A stretch of 38,289 nucleotides of DNA from an uncultured Roseateles sp. (GTDB taxonomy: Bacteria; Pseudomonadota; Gammaproteobacteria; Burkholderiales; Burkholderiaceae), in NCBI GenBank assembly GCA_946480605.1, contig CAMLKW010000016.1, positions 1 to 38,289 of the forward strand, read 5' to 3'. The translations under genes were made by a program, and so were the position numbers. The notes beneath the pieces are model-generated. The model was given only the letters and a program-made list of their open reading frames with translations, was not told where the DNA came from and made no database searches. This document shows positions 6,649 to 15,765 of the stretch, piece by piece; position 1 is the stretch's first letter, and the number at the start of each line of letters is the position of its first letter.

Positions 6649-8628
6649 TCAGACGCCGTCCAGCTTCACCGTGACGCCGCTGGCCGTGTAGTTGGTCGTG
6701 ACCTTGCTGTAGCCGGCGACCGTCACCGCGGTGAAGCGGCCGCCGCGCTGGCCGCCGGTGGCCAGCACCGTCAGCGTGTCGCCCACGGCGGGCTTGTAGC
6801 TGCCGGCGAACGCGATGCTCAGCGTGCCGTCGACGATGACGGCGTTGCCGCCCACCTTGAGGCTGCCGTTCGTGGCGTTGCTCATCACCAGCTTCAGCGT
6901 GCCACCGACCTGCGTGAAGGCGCCGCCGATGTTGAGCGTGCCCTGGGCCGCGCTTTCCAGCGTGCCGCCCTTCAGGTAGACGTCGCCGGTGCCCAGTGCC
7001 GCCGTCGAGTCCGCTGCCAGCGTGCCGGCCGTGACCACCGTGCCACCACTGAAGGTGTTGGCGCCGGCCAGGCGCAGCGTGCCGGTGCCGGCCTTGCTGA
7101 GCCGGCCCTTGCCGGCGATGTCGTTGCGCCAGCTGTCGGTGGCCGAGAAGCCGCCGAGGCCGGCGTCCATCGTCACCGCCACGTCGCCGTTGAACGCGCC
7201 GTAGCCATCGGCTGCGGCGAACAGGTTCAGCCGGCCCCAGCCTTCGCCGTCGTTGCCCAGCGGGTAGCCGGAGTCCAGCGCGGTGGTCTTCAACACCACA
7301 CGGCGCTGCTCGGCGCTGAGGTAGGGCAGGCGCGTTTCCAGCAGCACCTCGGCGCCCTTGGGCACCGTGGCGGCCACGCCGGCGGCGCCGGTGCGAGCCA
7401 GGCCGTAGCTCATGCGTTGCAGGTAGGCCGCCCGGTTCGCGGCCCGGCTTGAGAACCGGTCGAAGTCCGCGCTGGTGGCGTCCGTGGTCTTCACGGTGTG
7501 GGCATAGATGTTCAGCGCGGCGGCATCGGCCACGCCGGCCTGCTTGATCAGGTAGGCCTGTGCCTGCTGGACGGCCGCGGCCTTCACGGCGGGCGTGTAG
7601 TAGGCCGCGCTGTTCAGGCTGTAGGCGACGACGGCGGTGGCCTGCACGCGGCCGCCCATCACGTCCAGCGGCGAGTGCATGCCGGCCAGGATGCGGTTCT
7701 CGCCCATCTCCATCGCGCGGGTGACGAGTTCCTGGTAGCGCTGCGGCACCAGGTAGGCCATGGCCAGCGTGTTGCGCCAGGCCTCGGCCGTGTGGCCGCT
7801 GGGGAAGCCGCCGTCCGTCGTGGGCGTGCTGCTCTTGGCCGATTCCAGCGCCGGCACCACCTTCACGTCGCTGCTCCAGCGGTACGGGCGGGCGTACTTG
7901 TAGAAGCGCTTGGCCGGCTCGGTCGAGCCGTCGGCGATATTGCCGATGAAGTCCACGGCCAGGCCCAGGTTTGCATTGCCGGCGCCGCCCACGCCCAGGT
8001 TGTTGCCGCCGTCGTTGACGGCCGCGGCCAGCGGCTGGTTGGCGTCGATGGAGGCGATGGTGGAGGTCTGCTGCGTGCCGGTGCGCCAGGCGCTGGTCAG
8101 CGGGCCCATGCCGTCGGCCACGCTGTAGCCCTTGGCGCGGCGGTCGTCCAGGTAGGCTGCCAGCGCCTGTGCAGCGGTGCGCGACTGCGTCACCGTCTTC
8201 ACGTAGTCGATGTTGCCGGCATGCACGGCGGCGCTCTTGACCTGGCCGTCGCCTGCGGCGCCGGGAATGCCGGTCCATGGCGAGGGCGTGACCGCCGCGC
8301 AGCCGTTGGCGGCGGCCAGCGTGACGCCGGCGTCCACCTTCATCGACGACGGCGTCCACACGTCCAGGAAGCCCTGCAGCACGCGCACGCCGGCATTGGC
8401 GTCCAGCGTCACCTGGCAGGGGTTGTTGCGCTGGTTGCTGGCGCCGCTGTCCACATAGGCCAGCGTGGCCGGCGCGGGGGCGCTGTCCGCCGCGCCCAGG
8501 CCGCTGGGTTCGGCGGCGGCGGGAACGACCGGTTCGGCGTCGTCGCCACCGCCGCAGGCCGCGAGGGCCAAGGCCGCCGAAGCGGCGAGGGTGAGGGCAT
8601 GGAGGCGGGGCAGGGGCAGGCGATGCAT
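6649..8628 (-). CDS. PAP2/class A acid phosphatase lipoprotein with autotransporter-type beta-strand repeats
   Basis: A 659-residue protein starting at the ATG at 8628. A TTG at 8673 would add 15 residues ahead of the signal peptide and is less likely. The lipobox ALAAC places the lipidated Cys at residue 25. The three-part PAP2/vanadium-haloperoxidase phosphatase signature is present: KRFYKYARP (Lys240, Arg247-Pro248), FPSGH (His279) and NRILAGMHSPLD (Arg312, His318, Asp322). Asn replaces the usual Ser before Arg312. After about residue 490 come Gly/Thr-rich repeats like those associated with passenger domains (TGTLRLAGANTFSGGTVV, GTLNIGGAFTQVGGTLKL). No autotransporter beta-barrel follows. 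It should be a surface or periplasmic phosphomonoesterase; substrate unknown. It converges with the secreted-protein gene, with 13 bases between. Confidence 0.85.
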   Translation of the reverse strand: MHRLPLPRLHALTLAASAALALAACGGGDDAEPVVPAAAEPSGLGAADSAPAPATLAYVDSGASNQRNNPCQVTLDANAGVRVLQGFLDVWTPSSMKVDAGVTLAAANGCAAVTPSPWTGIPGAAGDGQVKSAAVHAGNIDYVKTVTQSRTAAQALAAYLDDRRAKGYSVADGMGPLTSAWRTGTQQTSTIASIDANQPLAAAVNDGGNNLGVGGAGNANLGLAVDFIGNIADGSTEPAKRFYKYARPYRWSSDVKVVPALESAKSSTPTTDGGFPSGHTAEAWRNTLAMAYLVPQRYQELVTRAMEMGENRILAGMHSPLDVMGGRVQATAVVAYSLNSAAYYTPAVKAAAVQQAQAYLIKQAGVADAAALNIYAHTVKTTDATSADFDRFSSRAANRAAYLQRMSYGLARTGAAGVAATVPKGAEVLLETRLPYLSAEQRRVVLKTTALDSGYPLGNDGEGWGRLNLFAAADGYGAFNGDVAVTMDAGLGGFSATDSWRNDIAGKGRLSKAGTGTLRLAGANTFSGGTVVTAGTLAADSTAALGTGDVYLKGGTLESAAQGTLNIGGAFTQVGGTLKLVMSNATNGSLKVGGNAVIVDGTLSIAFAGSYKPAVGDTLTVLATGGQRGGRFTAVTVAGYSKVTTNYTASGVTVKLDGV

Positions 8629-8820
8629 GGCGACTGAAGGTCCGGTTACTGCAAAAAACTCGGCATTCTTCAAAGCGTCGGTGACGCCGGCGTGTCAGCG
8701 CCGGCCGAGGACGGCGCAGCGAGGTGCGAAATTTGCCCGCCGGCCGGCTCCGGCTGCCTGCCCCCGGGGGGGCTTACATGGAGACAATGCCCGCATCTCA
8801 GCGCCCCGGGGAGTCAGGTC

Positions 8821-9615
8821 ATGTCGCCGTCAAACACTGCGTCCAGCTTCGTTCCCTTCAAGGGCACGCCGCAGGACTGTGAGGCCTGCGCCCGCGGTGA
8901 GCGCCTGGGATTTCTGTTCGACTTTGCCTACCAGCCCATCGTGGATCTCGCGCAGCGCCGCATCTATGCGCACGAGGCGTTGGTGCGTGGCGCCGCGGGC
9001 GAGCCCGCCGGCCAGGTGCTGGCCCAGGTCAACGAGGCCAACCGCTATCGCTTCGACCAGGCCTGCCGCGTCAAGGCCATCAAGGGCGCGGCCTAGTTGG
9101 GCCTGGCCGAGCGGCTGTCCATCAACTTCCTGCCCAACGCGATCTACCGGCCCGAGATCTGCATCCGCACGACGCTGGAGGCGGCGCGCACGCATGGCTT
9201 TCCGGTCGAGCGCATCATCTTCGAGGTGACCGAGGGCGAGCGCGTGGAGGACGGACCCTGGTTCGCTGCCATCCTGCGCGAGTACCAGCGCATCGGCTTC
9301 CTGACCGCCATCGATGACTTCGGCGCCGGCTATGCGGGGCTCAAGCTGCTGTCGGATTTCCAGCCTGACCTGATCAAGCTGGACATGGACCTGATCCGCG
9401 GCATCGATGCCGATGCGCCGCGCCGCCACATCGTCAACCACCTGGTGCGCCTGTGCGCCGACATGGGGGTCACCGTCATCGCCGAAGGCGTGGAGACCGT
9501 GAGCGAGTGCGATGCGCTGCGCGACCTGGGCATCACGCTGATGCAGGGCTATCTGTTCGCGCGGCCGCAGTTTCGCGGCAGCGCAGCGGTGGGCTGGCCT
9601 GCGGCCGGCGGCTGA
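8821..9615 (+). pseudogene. EAL-domain (cyclic-di-GMP phosphodiesterase-like) gene interrupted by an in-frame TAG
   Basis: One reading frame from the ATG at 8821 (GGGGAG seven bases upstream) to the stop at 9615 is continuous except for TAG at 9094-9096. Both sides align with a single EAL domain. Before the stop are AYQPIVDL and the EAL signature HEALVRG. After it are LSINFLPNAIY, FEVTEGERV, DDFGAGYAGL, IKLDMDLIRGID, IAEGVET and MQGYLFARPQF. Without the stop the protein would be 264 residues, a complete stand-alone EAL domain of this short type. A single base change (for example AAG, CAG or GAG to TAG) explains the break. The next codon is TTG, so weak reinitiation is imaginable, but that product would lack the EAL glutamate. 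A sequencing error cannot be excluded. Confidence 0.85.
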
Positions 9616-9841
9616 CGCCGCGCCGGCCCCGCGCTCGACGGTGGGTCGATGCGAGAGGGCAGGGGCGGCAACCCGCAAGCCCTGCGTGGCTCGGGCATGT
9701 CGGCCGCAGGGCCTGCGGTCATGAACCTGAGCGTTCCACCGTGATTCGGGTTGCTCTGCGCAGCGGAGCCATACTCCGCCCGCGGGCCGGCAGCGCCGCC
9801 CGCGCCTCCTGAACTACGCCGGCGCTCGGGCGCCTTTGTCC

Positions 9842-11344
9842 ATGCAACTGATCCGTCATGCCCTCCTGGCCGGCCTGGCCTTGTGCGTTAGCGTCGGCGC
9901 CCATGCCGCCGACGCGGCAGCCAGCGTCGAGAACTCGGTCGTCAAGGTCTTCACGACCGCGCGCCTGCCCGACCTGCTGCGCCCCTGGAGCAAGAGCGCG
10001 CCGCGCGAGTCCACCGGCAGCGGCGTCGTCATCGAGGGCCGGCGCATCCTGACCAACGCCCATGTGGTGCTGTACGCCAGCCAGGTGCAGATCCAGGGCA
10101 ACCAGTCCAGCGAAAAGATCGGCGCGCGCGTCGAGTTCATCGCGCCCGGCATGGACCTGGCCGTGCTGAAGCTGGAGGACGAGAGCTTCTTCGACAGTCG
10201 CCCGCCGTTGAAGCGCGCGACGCGGCTGCCCACCGTCAAGGACTCGGTGATGGCCTACGGCTACCCGACCGGCGGCAGCGGCCTGTCCATCACCAAGGGC
10301 ATCGTCTCGCGCATCGAGTTCGCCGGCTACAACGCGCCGGTCTCGGGCCTGCGCATCCAGATCGACGCGCCCATCAACCCCGGCAACAGCGGCGGCCCGG
10401 CGCTGGCCGGTGACGAGATGATCGGCCTGACCTTCGCCCGCCTGGGCATGGGCGACAACATCGGCTACATCATCCCCAACGAAGAGGTCGAGCTGTTCCT
10501 GGCCGACATCGCCGACGGCCGCTACGACGGCAAGCCGGCCCTGTTCCAGAGCATGCAGCCGCTGCAGAACGCGGCGCTGCGCGCCTTCGTCAAGCTGCCC
10601 CAGGGCACGACCGGCGTGCTGGTCAGCGACCCGCTGCCCGAGGCTGGCAACCCCTTCCAGCGCTGGGACGTGCTGACCCACGTGGGCGACGTGCCGGTGG
10701 ACGATGAAGGCATGGTGCGCATCGGCGAGCAGCTGCGCGTGCGCGCCCCCTACCTGCTGCAGAAGCTGGCCAAGAACGGCGTCGTGCCCATGCGCGTGCT
10801 GCGCGGCGGTCAGAGCGTGGCGCTGCAGGTGCCGCTGCGCACCAGCCCCAACCTGCTGGTGCCCACCTCGCTGAACGGCGAGTTCCCGCCCTATTTCATC
10901 TACGGGCCGCTGGTGTTCTCCACGCCGACGGCCGACCGCCTGGCCAGCCTGGGCGTGAACCCGGCCCAAATGCTGGGTGCCGCGCGCGCCGGCAGCCCGC
11001 TGGTCACGCGGCTGAACGAGCGCCCGGCCTTCCCCGGCCAGCAGCTGGTGTTCATCAGCGCGCCGCTGATGTCGCACAAGATCTCGCGCGGCTACACCAA
11101 CCCCATGCTGCGCGTGGTCGAGAAGGTCAACGAGACGCCGGTGAAGAACCTGGTCCACCTCGTCGAGCTGCTGCGCGACGCCAAGGGCGAGTTCGTCGTG
11201 TTCAGCTTCTCCGGCGAGGGCCCGGACACGCTGGTGCTGCCGCGCGCCGACGTGGCCGAGGCCACCGAGGCCATCCTGGCCGACAACGGCATCCGCGCGC
11301 AGGCGTCGCCGGAGTTGCTCAAGGTCTGGGGCGGTGGGCGCTGA
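9842..11344 (+). CDS. HtrA/Deg-like periplasmic serine protease
   Basis: A 500-residue exported protease with a Sec signal (cut after GAHA, about residue 22). The trypsin-like domain has the full catalytic triad: His74 in TNAHVV, Asp105 in GMDLAVL and Ser183 in PGNSGGP. A PDZ-like region follows at about residues 235-345 (TGVLVSDPLPEAG, WDVLTHVGDVPVDDEG), then a further C-terminal region with a second PDZ-like stretch. This layout resembles the longer Deg9-type branch more than classical DegP, so quality control of envelope proteins is likely. The start is the ATG at 9842; a TTG at 9836 would add two residues. The preceding 226 bases hold no gene that I can see. Confidence 0.9.
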   Translation: MQLIRHALLAGLALCVSVGAHAADAAASVENSVVKVFTTARLPDLLRPWSKSAPRESTGSGVVIEGRRILTNAHVVLYASQVQIQGNQSSEKIGARVEFIAPGMDLAVLKLEDESFFDSRPPLKRATRLPTVKDSVMAYGYPTGGSGLSITKGIVSRIEFAGYNAPVSGLRIQIDAPINPGNSGGPALAGDEMIGLTFARLGMGDNIGYIIPNEEVELFLADIADGRYDGKPALFQSMQPLQNAALRAFVKLPQGTTGVLVSDPLPEAGNPFQRWDVLTHVGDVPVDDEGMVRIGEQLRVRAPYLLQKLAKNGVVPMRVLRGGQSVALQVPLRTSPNLLVPTSLNGEFPPYFIYGPLVFSTPTADRLASLGVNPAQMLGAARAGSPLVTRLNERPAFPGQQLVFISAPLMSHKISRGYTNPMLRVVEKVNETPVKNLVHLVELLRDAKGEFVVFSFSGEGPDTLVLPRADVAEATEAILADNGIRAQASPELLKVWGGGR

Positions 11345-11351
11345 GCCGACG

Positions 11352-11381
11352 AAAAAAGGCCCACCCCGTCCGGGGTGGGCC
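11352..11381 (-). terminator. Rho-independent terminator of the porin gene
   Basis: A perfect 10-bp stem (GGCCCACCCC at 11358-11367, GGGGTGGGCC at 11372-11381) with a GTCC loop is preceded on the plus strand by six A residues (11352-11357). Read on the minus strand it is a GC hairpin followed by six U, about 50 bases past the porin stop. It also sits 7 bases after the convergent protease stop and may weakly stop that transcript too. Confidence 0.88.
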
Positions 11382-11431
11382 AAGAGGAGCGCGACGGGAG
11401 GTTTCGCGCACCTAGGAGGCGGCGCCGAGGT

Positions 11432-12511
11432 TCAGAAGCTGTGGCGGATGCCGGCCACGACTTCGGTCAGGTTGCGGTCGTTCGCGTTGCTCAGGCCGGC
11501 TGGGATGCTGCCGGCCGCGCGGCTGACGTAGCCCACGCCGTCGTTCTTGAAGCGGGTCAGCGAGCTGTACAGCGCGGTGCGCTTGGACAGGTCGTACTGG
11601 TAGCCCACACCGAAGGCCTGGGTCTTGCCGTCCACCAGCGCGCCGTCGTTCTTGCTCTCGACGTACTGGCCCTTGAACTGGTGCTGGCCCAGGCGGTAGC
11701 TGGCGCCCAGCCAGTAGCCCTGGCCGTCGCGGTCCGCGGCGCTGCGGTCGTCGACCTGCATCACGCCGCCGTTGAAGCGGAAGCTGTTCCAGTCGTAGGC
11801 GGCGGCGGCGGACACGGTGCGCAGGTGCTGGCCCAGCGCGTCGGCCTTGTCGTCCACCAGGGACACCATCGCATCGAAGCCGTGGCCGGTGTAGCGGCCG
11901 TAGATGTCTGCGACGCGGTTGTCGGTGGTGCCGCCGGCGACTTCGCCCATGCCCCACAGCGCGCCGGCGCTGAAGCCGCCGTAGTTGACGCTCTCCAGCT
12001 TCACCGAGTTGTTGACGCGCGCCGGGCCGCCGTTGGCCGCGGCCGAACTGTTGCCACCCCGCACGGGTTCATAGCCGCCGAAGCCGCCGATGACGGCCGT
12101 GCTGGCGCCGGTGCCGACGTTGGAGAACTGGCTGAACTCGTTGGTCAGCGTGTAGACGCTGCCGTACTGGCGGCCCAGCGAGACCTTGCCCCAGGGTGTG
12201 CCCAGGCCCACGAAGGCCTGGCGGCCCCAGAACGCATTCTGGCCATAGCTGCCGTCGTCGACGTTGATGCCGGACTCCAGCGTGAAGAAGGCCTTCAGGC
12301 CGCCGCCCAGGTCTTCGCTGCCACGCAGGCCGAAGCGCGATCCGGACAGGCCGCCGGACTGCACACGGGTCTGGCGCGCGGCGCCGTCGAGCACCTGCAC
12401 GTTGGCGTCGAGGATGCCGTAGAGCGTCACCTGCGGCCCCGAGGACTGGGCGAAGGTGGCGGAGCTGGCGGCCAGGGCCAGCGCGGAGAGGGCAAAAGTC
12501 TTGTACTTCAT
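11432..12511 (-). CDS. Gram-negative general porin (Burkholderiales trimeric type)
   Basis: A 359-residue outer-membrane porin. The signal peptide KYKTFALSALALAASSATFA is cut before QSSGPQVTLYG. The start of the barrel is typical (SSVTLYG-like; VTLYGILDANVQ), followed by SGSRFGLRGSEDLGGGLKA, WGRQAFVGLGTPWGKVSLGRQ and the C-terminal phenylalanine of VAGIRHSF that is recognised by the BAM machinery. The start is the ATG at 12511, placed at the signal peptide. It lies 210 bases downstream of the MalK-type gene on the same strand and may share its transcript or have its own promoter. In Pseudomonas glucose loci a sugar porin (OprB) follows the ABC genes. This one is of the 16-strand general porin family, so a sugar role is only contextual. 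Confidence 0.93.
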   Translation of the reverse strand: MKYKTFALSALALAASSATFAQSSGPQVTLYGILDANVQVLDGAARQTRVQSGGLSGSRFGLRGSEDLGGGLKAFFTLESGINVDDGSYGQNAFWGRQAFVGLGTPWGKVSLGRQYGSVYTLTNEFSQFSNVGTGASTAVIGGFGGYEPVRGGNSSAAANGGPARVNNSVKLESVNYGGFSAGALWGMGEVAGGTTDNRVADIYGRYTGHGFDAMVSLVDDKADALGQHLRTVSAAAAYDWNSFRFNGGVMQVDDRSAADRDGQGYWLGASYRLGQHQFKGQYVESKNDGALVDGKTQAFGVGYQYDLSKRTALYSSLTRFKNDGVGYVSRAAGSIPAGLSNANDRNLTEVVAGIRHSF

Positions 12512-12631
12512 GGTCTCGTCTTTCGATTGCAGTCGGGCCCCCGATGGGTTGCCCTGGGTTGCGGGCCTCCCGCGGGGGCCTCGCATGGGTCCCACATCAG
12601 GGACTACCCGCAGATCAAAAGAGCGAGAGCG

Positions 12632-12656
12632 CGGAACGGACTGTTCCGTTTTTGTT
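12632..12656. other. inverted repeat with T-rich flank, role unclear
   Basis: CGGAAC (12632-12637) and GTTCCG (12643-12648) form a small hairpin with a GGACT loop, followed on the plus strand by TTTTTGTTTT. In plus orientation this looks like a terminator, but both flanking genes (MalK-type and porin) run on the minus strand. It could be an operator of the porin promoter, block antisense transcription, or be chance. Confidence 0.4.
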
Positions 12657-12721
12657 TTCAATGACGCGTCCGGCGCGCGGTATGTTCGGCCGGGCTGCGC
12701 CTGCCCGGCCGAGCGCCGGGG

Positions 12722-13779
<1,058 letters not shown>

Positions 13780-13783
<4 letters not shown>

Positions 13784-15021
13784 GGCTGTCTCCTTTGGTC
13801 TTTGTCGAGCAGGATGCTGGCGAGCGTCTGCTGCGCCGTCTGTGGGGGAATGTCTCGGTTCCAGTAGTCGCTGACGGCACGTTCGAGCGCACGCAGCTGG
13901 TCGGGGGCGAGCAGCATCTCGGTGTTGCCCACCAGCCGCCCGGCGTCGCGCAGCGCGGCGGCGCCGATCTGCGCGCAGGCGTCCAGCGTGCGTGTGTCGA
14001 CGTCGGTGCGCACCGGCACCGAGCCCTTGCGGGCGCTGAAGGCCAGCTGCGTGGCCGGCGCCGTCGCCACGCGGGCGAGAAGTTGCTGGGCCGGCGCGGC
14101 GCTGCCGTCGTGATGCTTGGGAAACACCAGCACGTCGCCATCCACGATGTAGGGCGTGCGCGGCGACAGGCCCGGCGTGCAGCCGAAGTCGCGGCCCGGC
14201 TGCTGGCCCGCCTGCAGGAATTCGGCCTTGGCCCAGTCGCCCATGAACTGCAGGCCGGCGCGGCCGCTGGTCAGCAGCGCGGTGGTGTCGGCCCAGCTGC
14301 GGCCGGGCGAGGCGGCGTCCACGTAGCGGCGCAGGCGCTTGTAGTTGACCAGCACCTGGCGCAGCGCGTCGCCCTGCAGTGCGGCGGCCTCGCGGTCGCG
14401 CAGCACGGCCAGATAGAGCTCGCGGCCGCCCTGGTTGGCCAGCAGCGCGGTGAACAGGTTCAGATCCTGCCAGGGCTGGCCGCCATGGGCCAGCGGGATC
14501 AGGCCGGCCGCCTGCAGCTTGTCGAGAACGGTGAACAGCTCGTCCACGCTGCGCGGCTCCTGCTTCACGCCAGCCTTGGCCAGCGCGGCCTTGGAGCTCC
14601 ACAGCCAGGCCGACATGTGCACGCTGATGGGGGCGGCGTAGATGTGGCCGTCCACGCGCACCGCGTCCAGCAGCACGGCGGGCAGCACCTGGGCCCAGCG
14701 GCCTTGCGCGGCCACCTCGTCCAGCGGTGCCAGCCGGCCTTCGCGCGCAAGCTGCTGGAAGGCGAGCGACGGATTGAACTGCGCGGCCAGCGGCGGGTTG
14801 CCGGCCTTCAGCCGCTGCAGCACCGCGGCCCGCGCCTGCTCCGACGCGGTGACGGCCAGGTCGCGCCACTGCCCGCCGGCGGCGCGGTAGGCGTCGGCCA
14901 GCGCGTGCTTGGCGGCGGTCTCGCCGGGCGAGGTCCACCAATGCACCACGTCCGCCGCCGGCGCGGCCTGGGCCGTCGCTGCGGCGAGCAGGGCAGGGGC
15001 CAGCAGGCGCGAGATGAGCAT
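13780..15021 (-). CDS. sugar ABC transporter substrate-binding protein (GtsA-like, glucose/mannose type)
   Basis: A 413-residue periplasmic protein with a Sec signal (MLISRLLAPALLAAATAQAA). The mature sequence carries stretches I associate with the proteobacterial glucose-binding GtsA family: VVHWWTSPGE at the N-terminus, IPLAHGGQPWQDLNLF, GRAGLQFMGDWAKAEF, KGSVPVRTDV and LDACAQIG. The ATG at 15021 begins the signal; an ATG at 15042 would lengthen it by seven residues. Its stop overlaps the TTG start of the MalK-type ATPase. The usual gtsB/gtsC permease genes that lie between these two in Pseudomonas-type operons are absent. It is divergent from a two-component system that probably controls it. 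Confidence 0.88.
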
Positions 15022-15096
15022 GCCAGCATCATTACCGATCATTAATAGTCTTAATATCGTATTAACCATGAGGGTCTGCGCCGCTACAGTCGCCCC
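15022..15096. promoter_or_regulatory. AT-rich divergent control region with 10-bp phased ATTA-like repeats
   Basis: Between the divergent binding-protein and response-regulator genes lies an AT-rich island in otherwise GC-rich DNA. Four blocks start with ATTA or TTAA at 15031, 15041, 15051 and 15061, exactly one helical turn apart. TTAATA occurs at 15042-15047 and 15051-15056. OmpR-family regulators bind direct repeats spaced about one turn apart, so this is a good candidate site for the adjacent regulator. TAATAT (15052-15057) could also serve as a -10 element for the plus strand. Confidence 0.6.
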
Positions 15097-15765
15097 ATGA
15101 ACCTGCTGCTTGCCGAAGACGACCCCGTGCTGGCCGACGCGCTGCAGCAGCAGTTGCTGAACGCCGCGTTCAAGGTCGAATGGGCCGAGAACGGCGCCGT
15201 GGCCGAATACCTGCTGCGCAAGCAGGACTTCGACATCGCCATCCTGGACCTGGGCCTGCCGCTGGTGGACGGCCTCACCGTGCTGAAGCGCGTGCGCGAG
15301 GCCGGTCGCACGCTGCCCATCCTCGTGCTGACCGCGCTGGATGCGCTGGAGCACCGCGTGGCCGGGCTGCAGGCCGGCGCCGACGACTACCTGACCAAGC
15401 CCTTCGACTTCCCCGAACTGGAGGCGCGACTGCAGGCGCTGCTGCGGCGCAGCCGGCCGACCACGCAGACCCAGCAGCTGCGCCTGCTGACGCTCGACCG
15501 CGCCGCGCGCCGCGCCAGCGTGGCCGGCCAGGCGCTGGAGCTGAGCCCGCGCGAATGGGCGCTGCTGGAGCTGCTGGTGGCCGAGCGCGACCGCGTCGTC
15601 ACCAAGGCGCAGATCGTGCAGGCCTGGAGCGGCGACGGCGACGAGGCCAGCGGCGGCTCCATCGAGGTCTACATCCATCGCCTGCGCAAGAAGCTCGAAG
15701 GCTCGGGCCTGGCCGTGCGCACGGTGCGCGGGCTGGGCTATCTGCTCGAAGCCGCGGCGCAGTGA
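15097..15765 (+). CDS. OmpR/TctD-type response regulator
   Basis: A 222-residue two-component regulator. The receiver domain has the acidic pocket (AEDD near residues 6-9), the phosphoacceptor Asp51 in AILDLGLP and the conserved Lys101 in YLTKPFDF. A winged-helix DNA-binding domain follows from about residue 125 (LSPREWALLELL, SIEVYIHRLRKKL, VRTVRGLGYLL). It is translated together with the sensor kinase through a GTGA overlap. Its divergent placement next to the sugar-binding protein and the phased repeats between them suggest it controls the sugar uptake genes. Sequence style is closest to TctD/QseB-like regulators. Confidence 0.95.
   Translation: MNLLLAEDDPVLADALQQQLLNAAFKVEWAENGAVAEYLLRKQDFDIAILDLGLPLVDGLTVLKRVREAGRTLPILVLTALDALEHRVAGLQAGADDYLTKPFDFPELEARLQALLRRSRPTTQTQQLRLLTLDRAARRASVAGQALELSPREWALLELLVAERDRVVTKAQIVQAWSGDGDEASGGSIEVYIHRLRKKLEGSGLAVRTVRGLGYLLEAAAQ

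Noticed and set aside
8629..8673. longer start (TTG) for the PAP2 lipoprotein
   Set aside because: It would place 15 extra residues before a standard lipoprotein signal peptide; the ATG at 8628 fits better.
9094..9615. EAL second half as an independent gene starting at TTG 9097
   Set aside because: It would begin inside the domain without the EAL glutamate, and there is no ribosome-binding site; the pseudogene reading is simpler.
9616..9841. possible small gene or RNA in the gap before the protease
   Set aside because: Only short, GC-driven hairpins and no convincing start with a ribosome-binding site.
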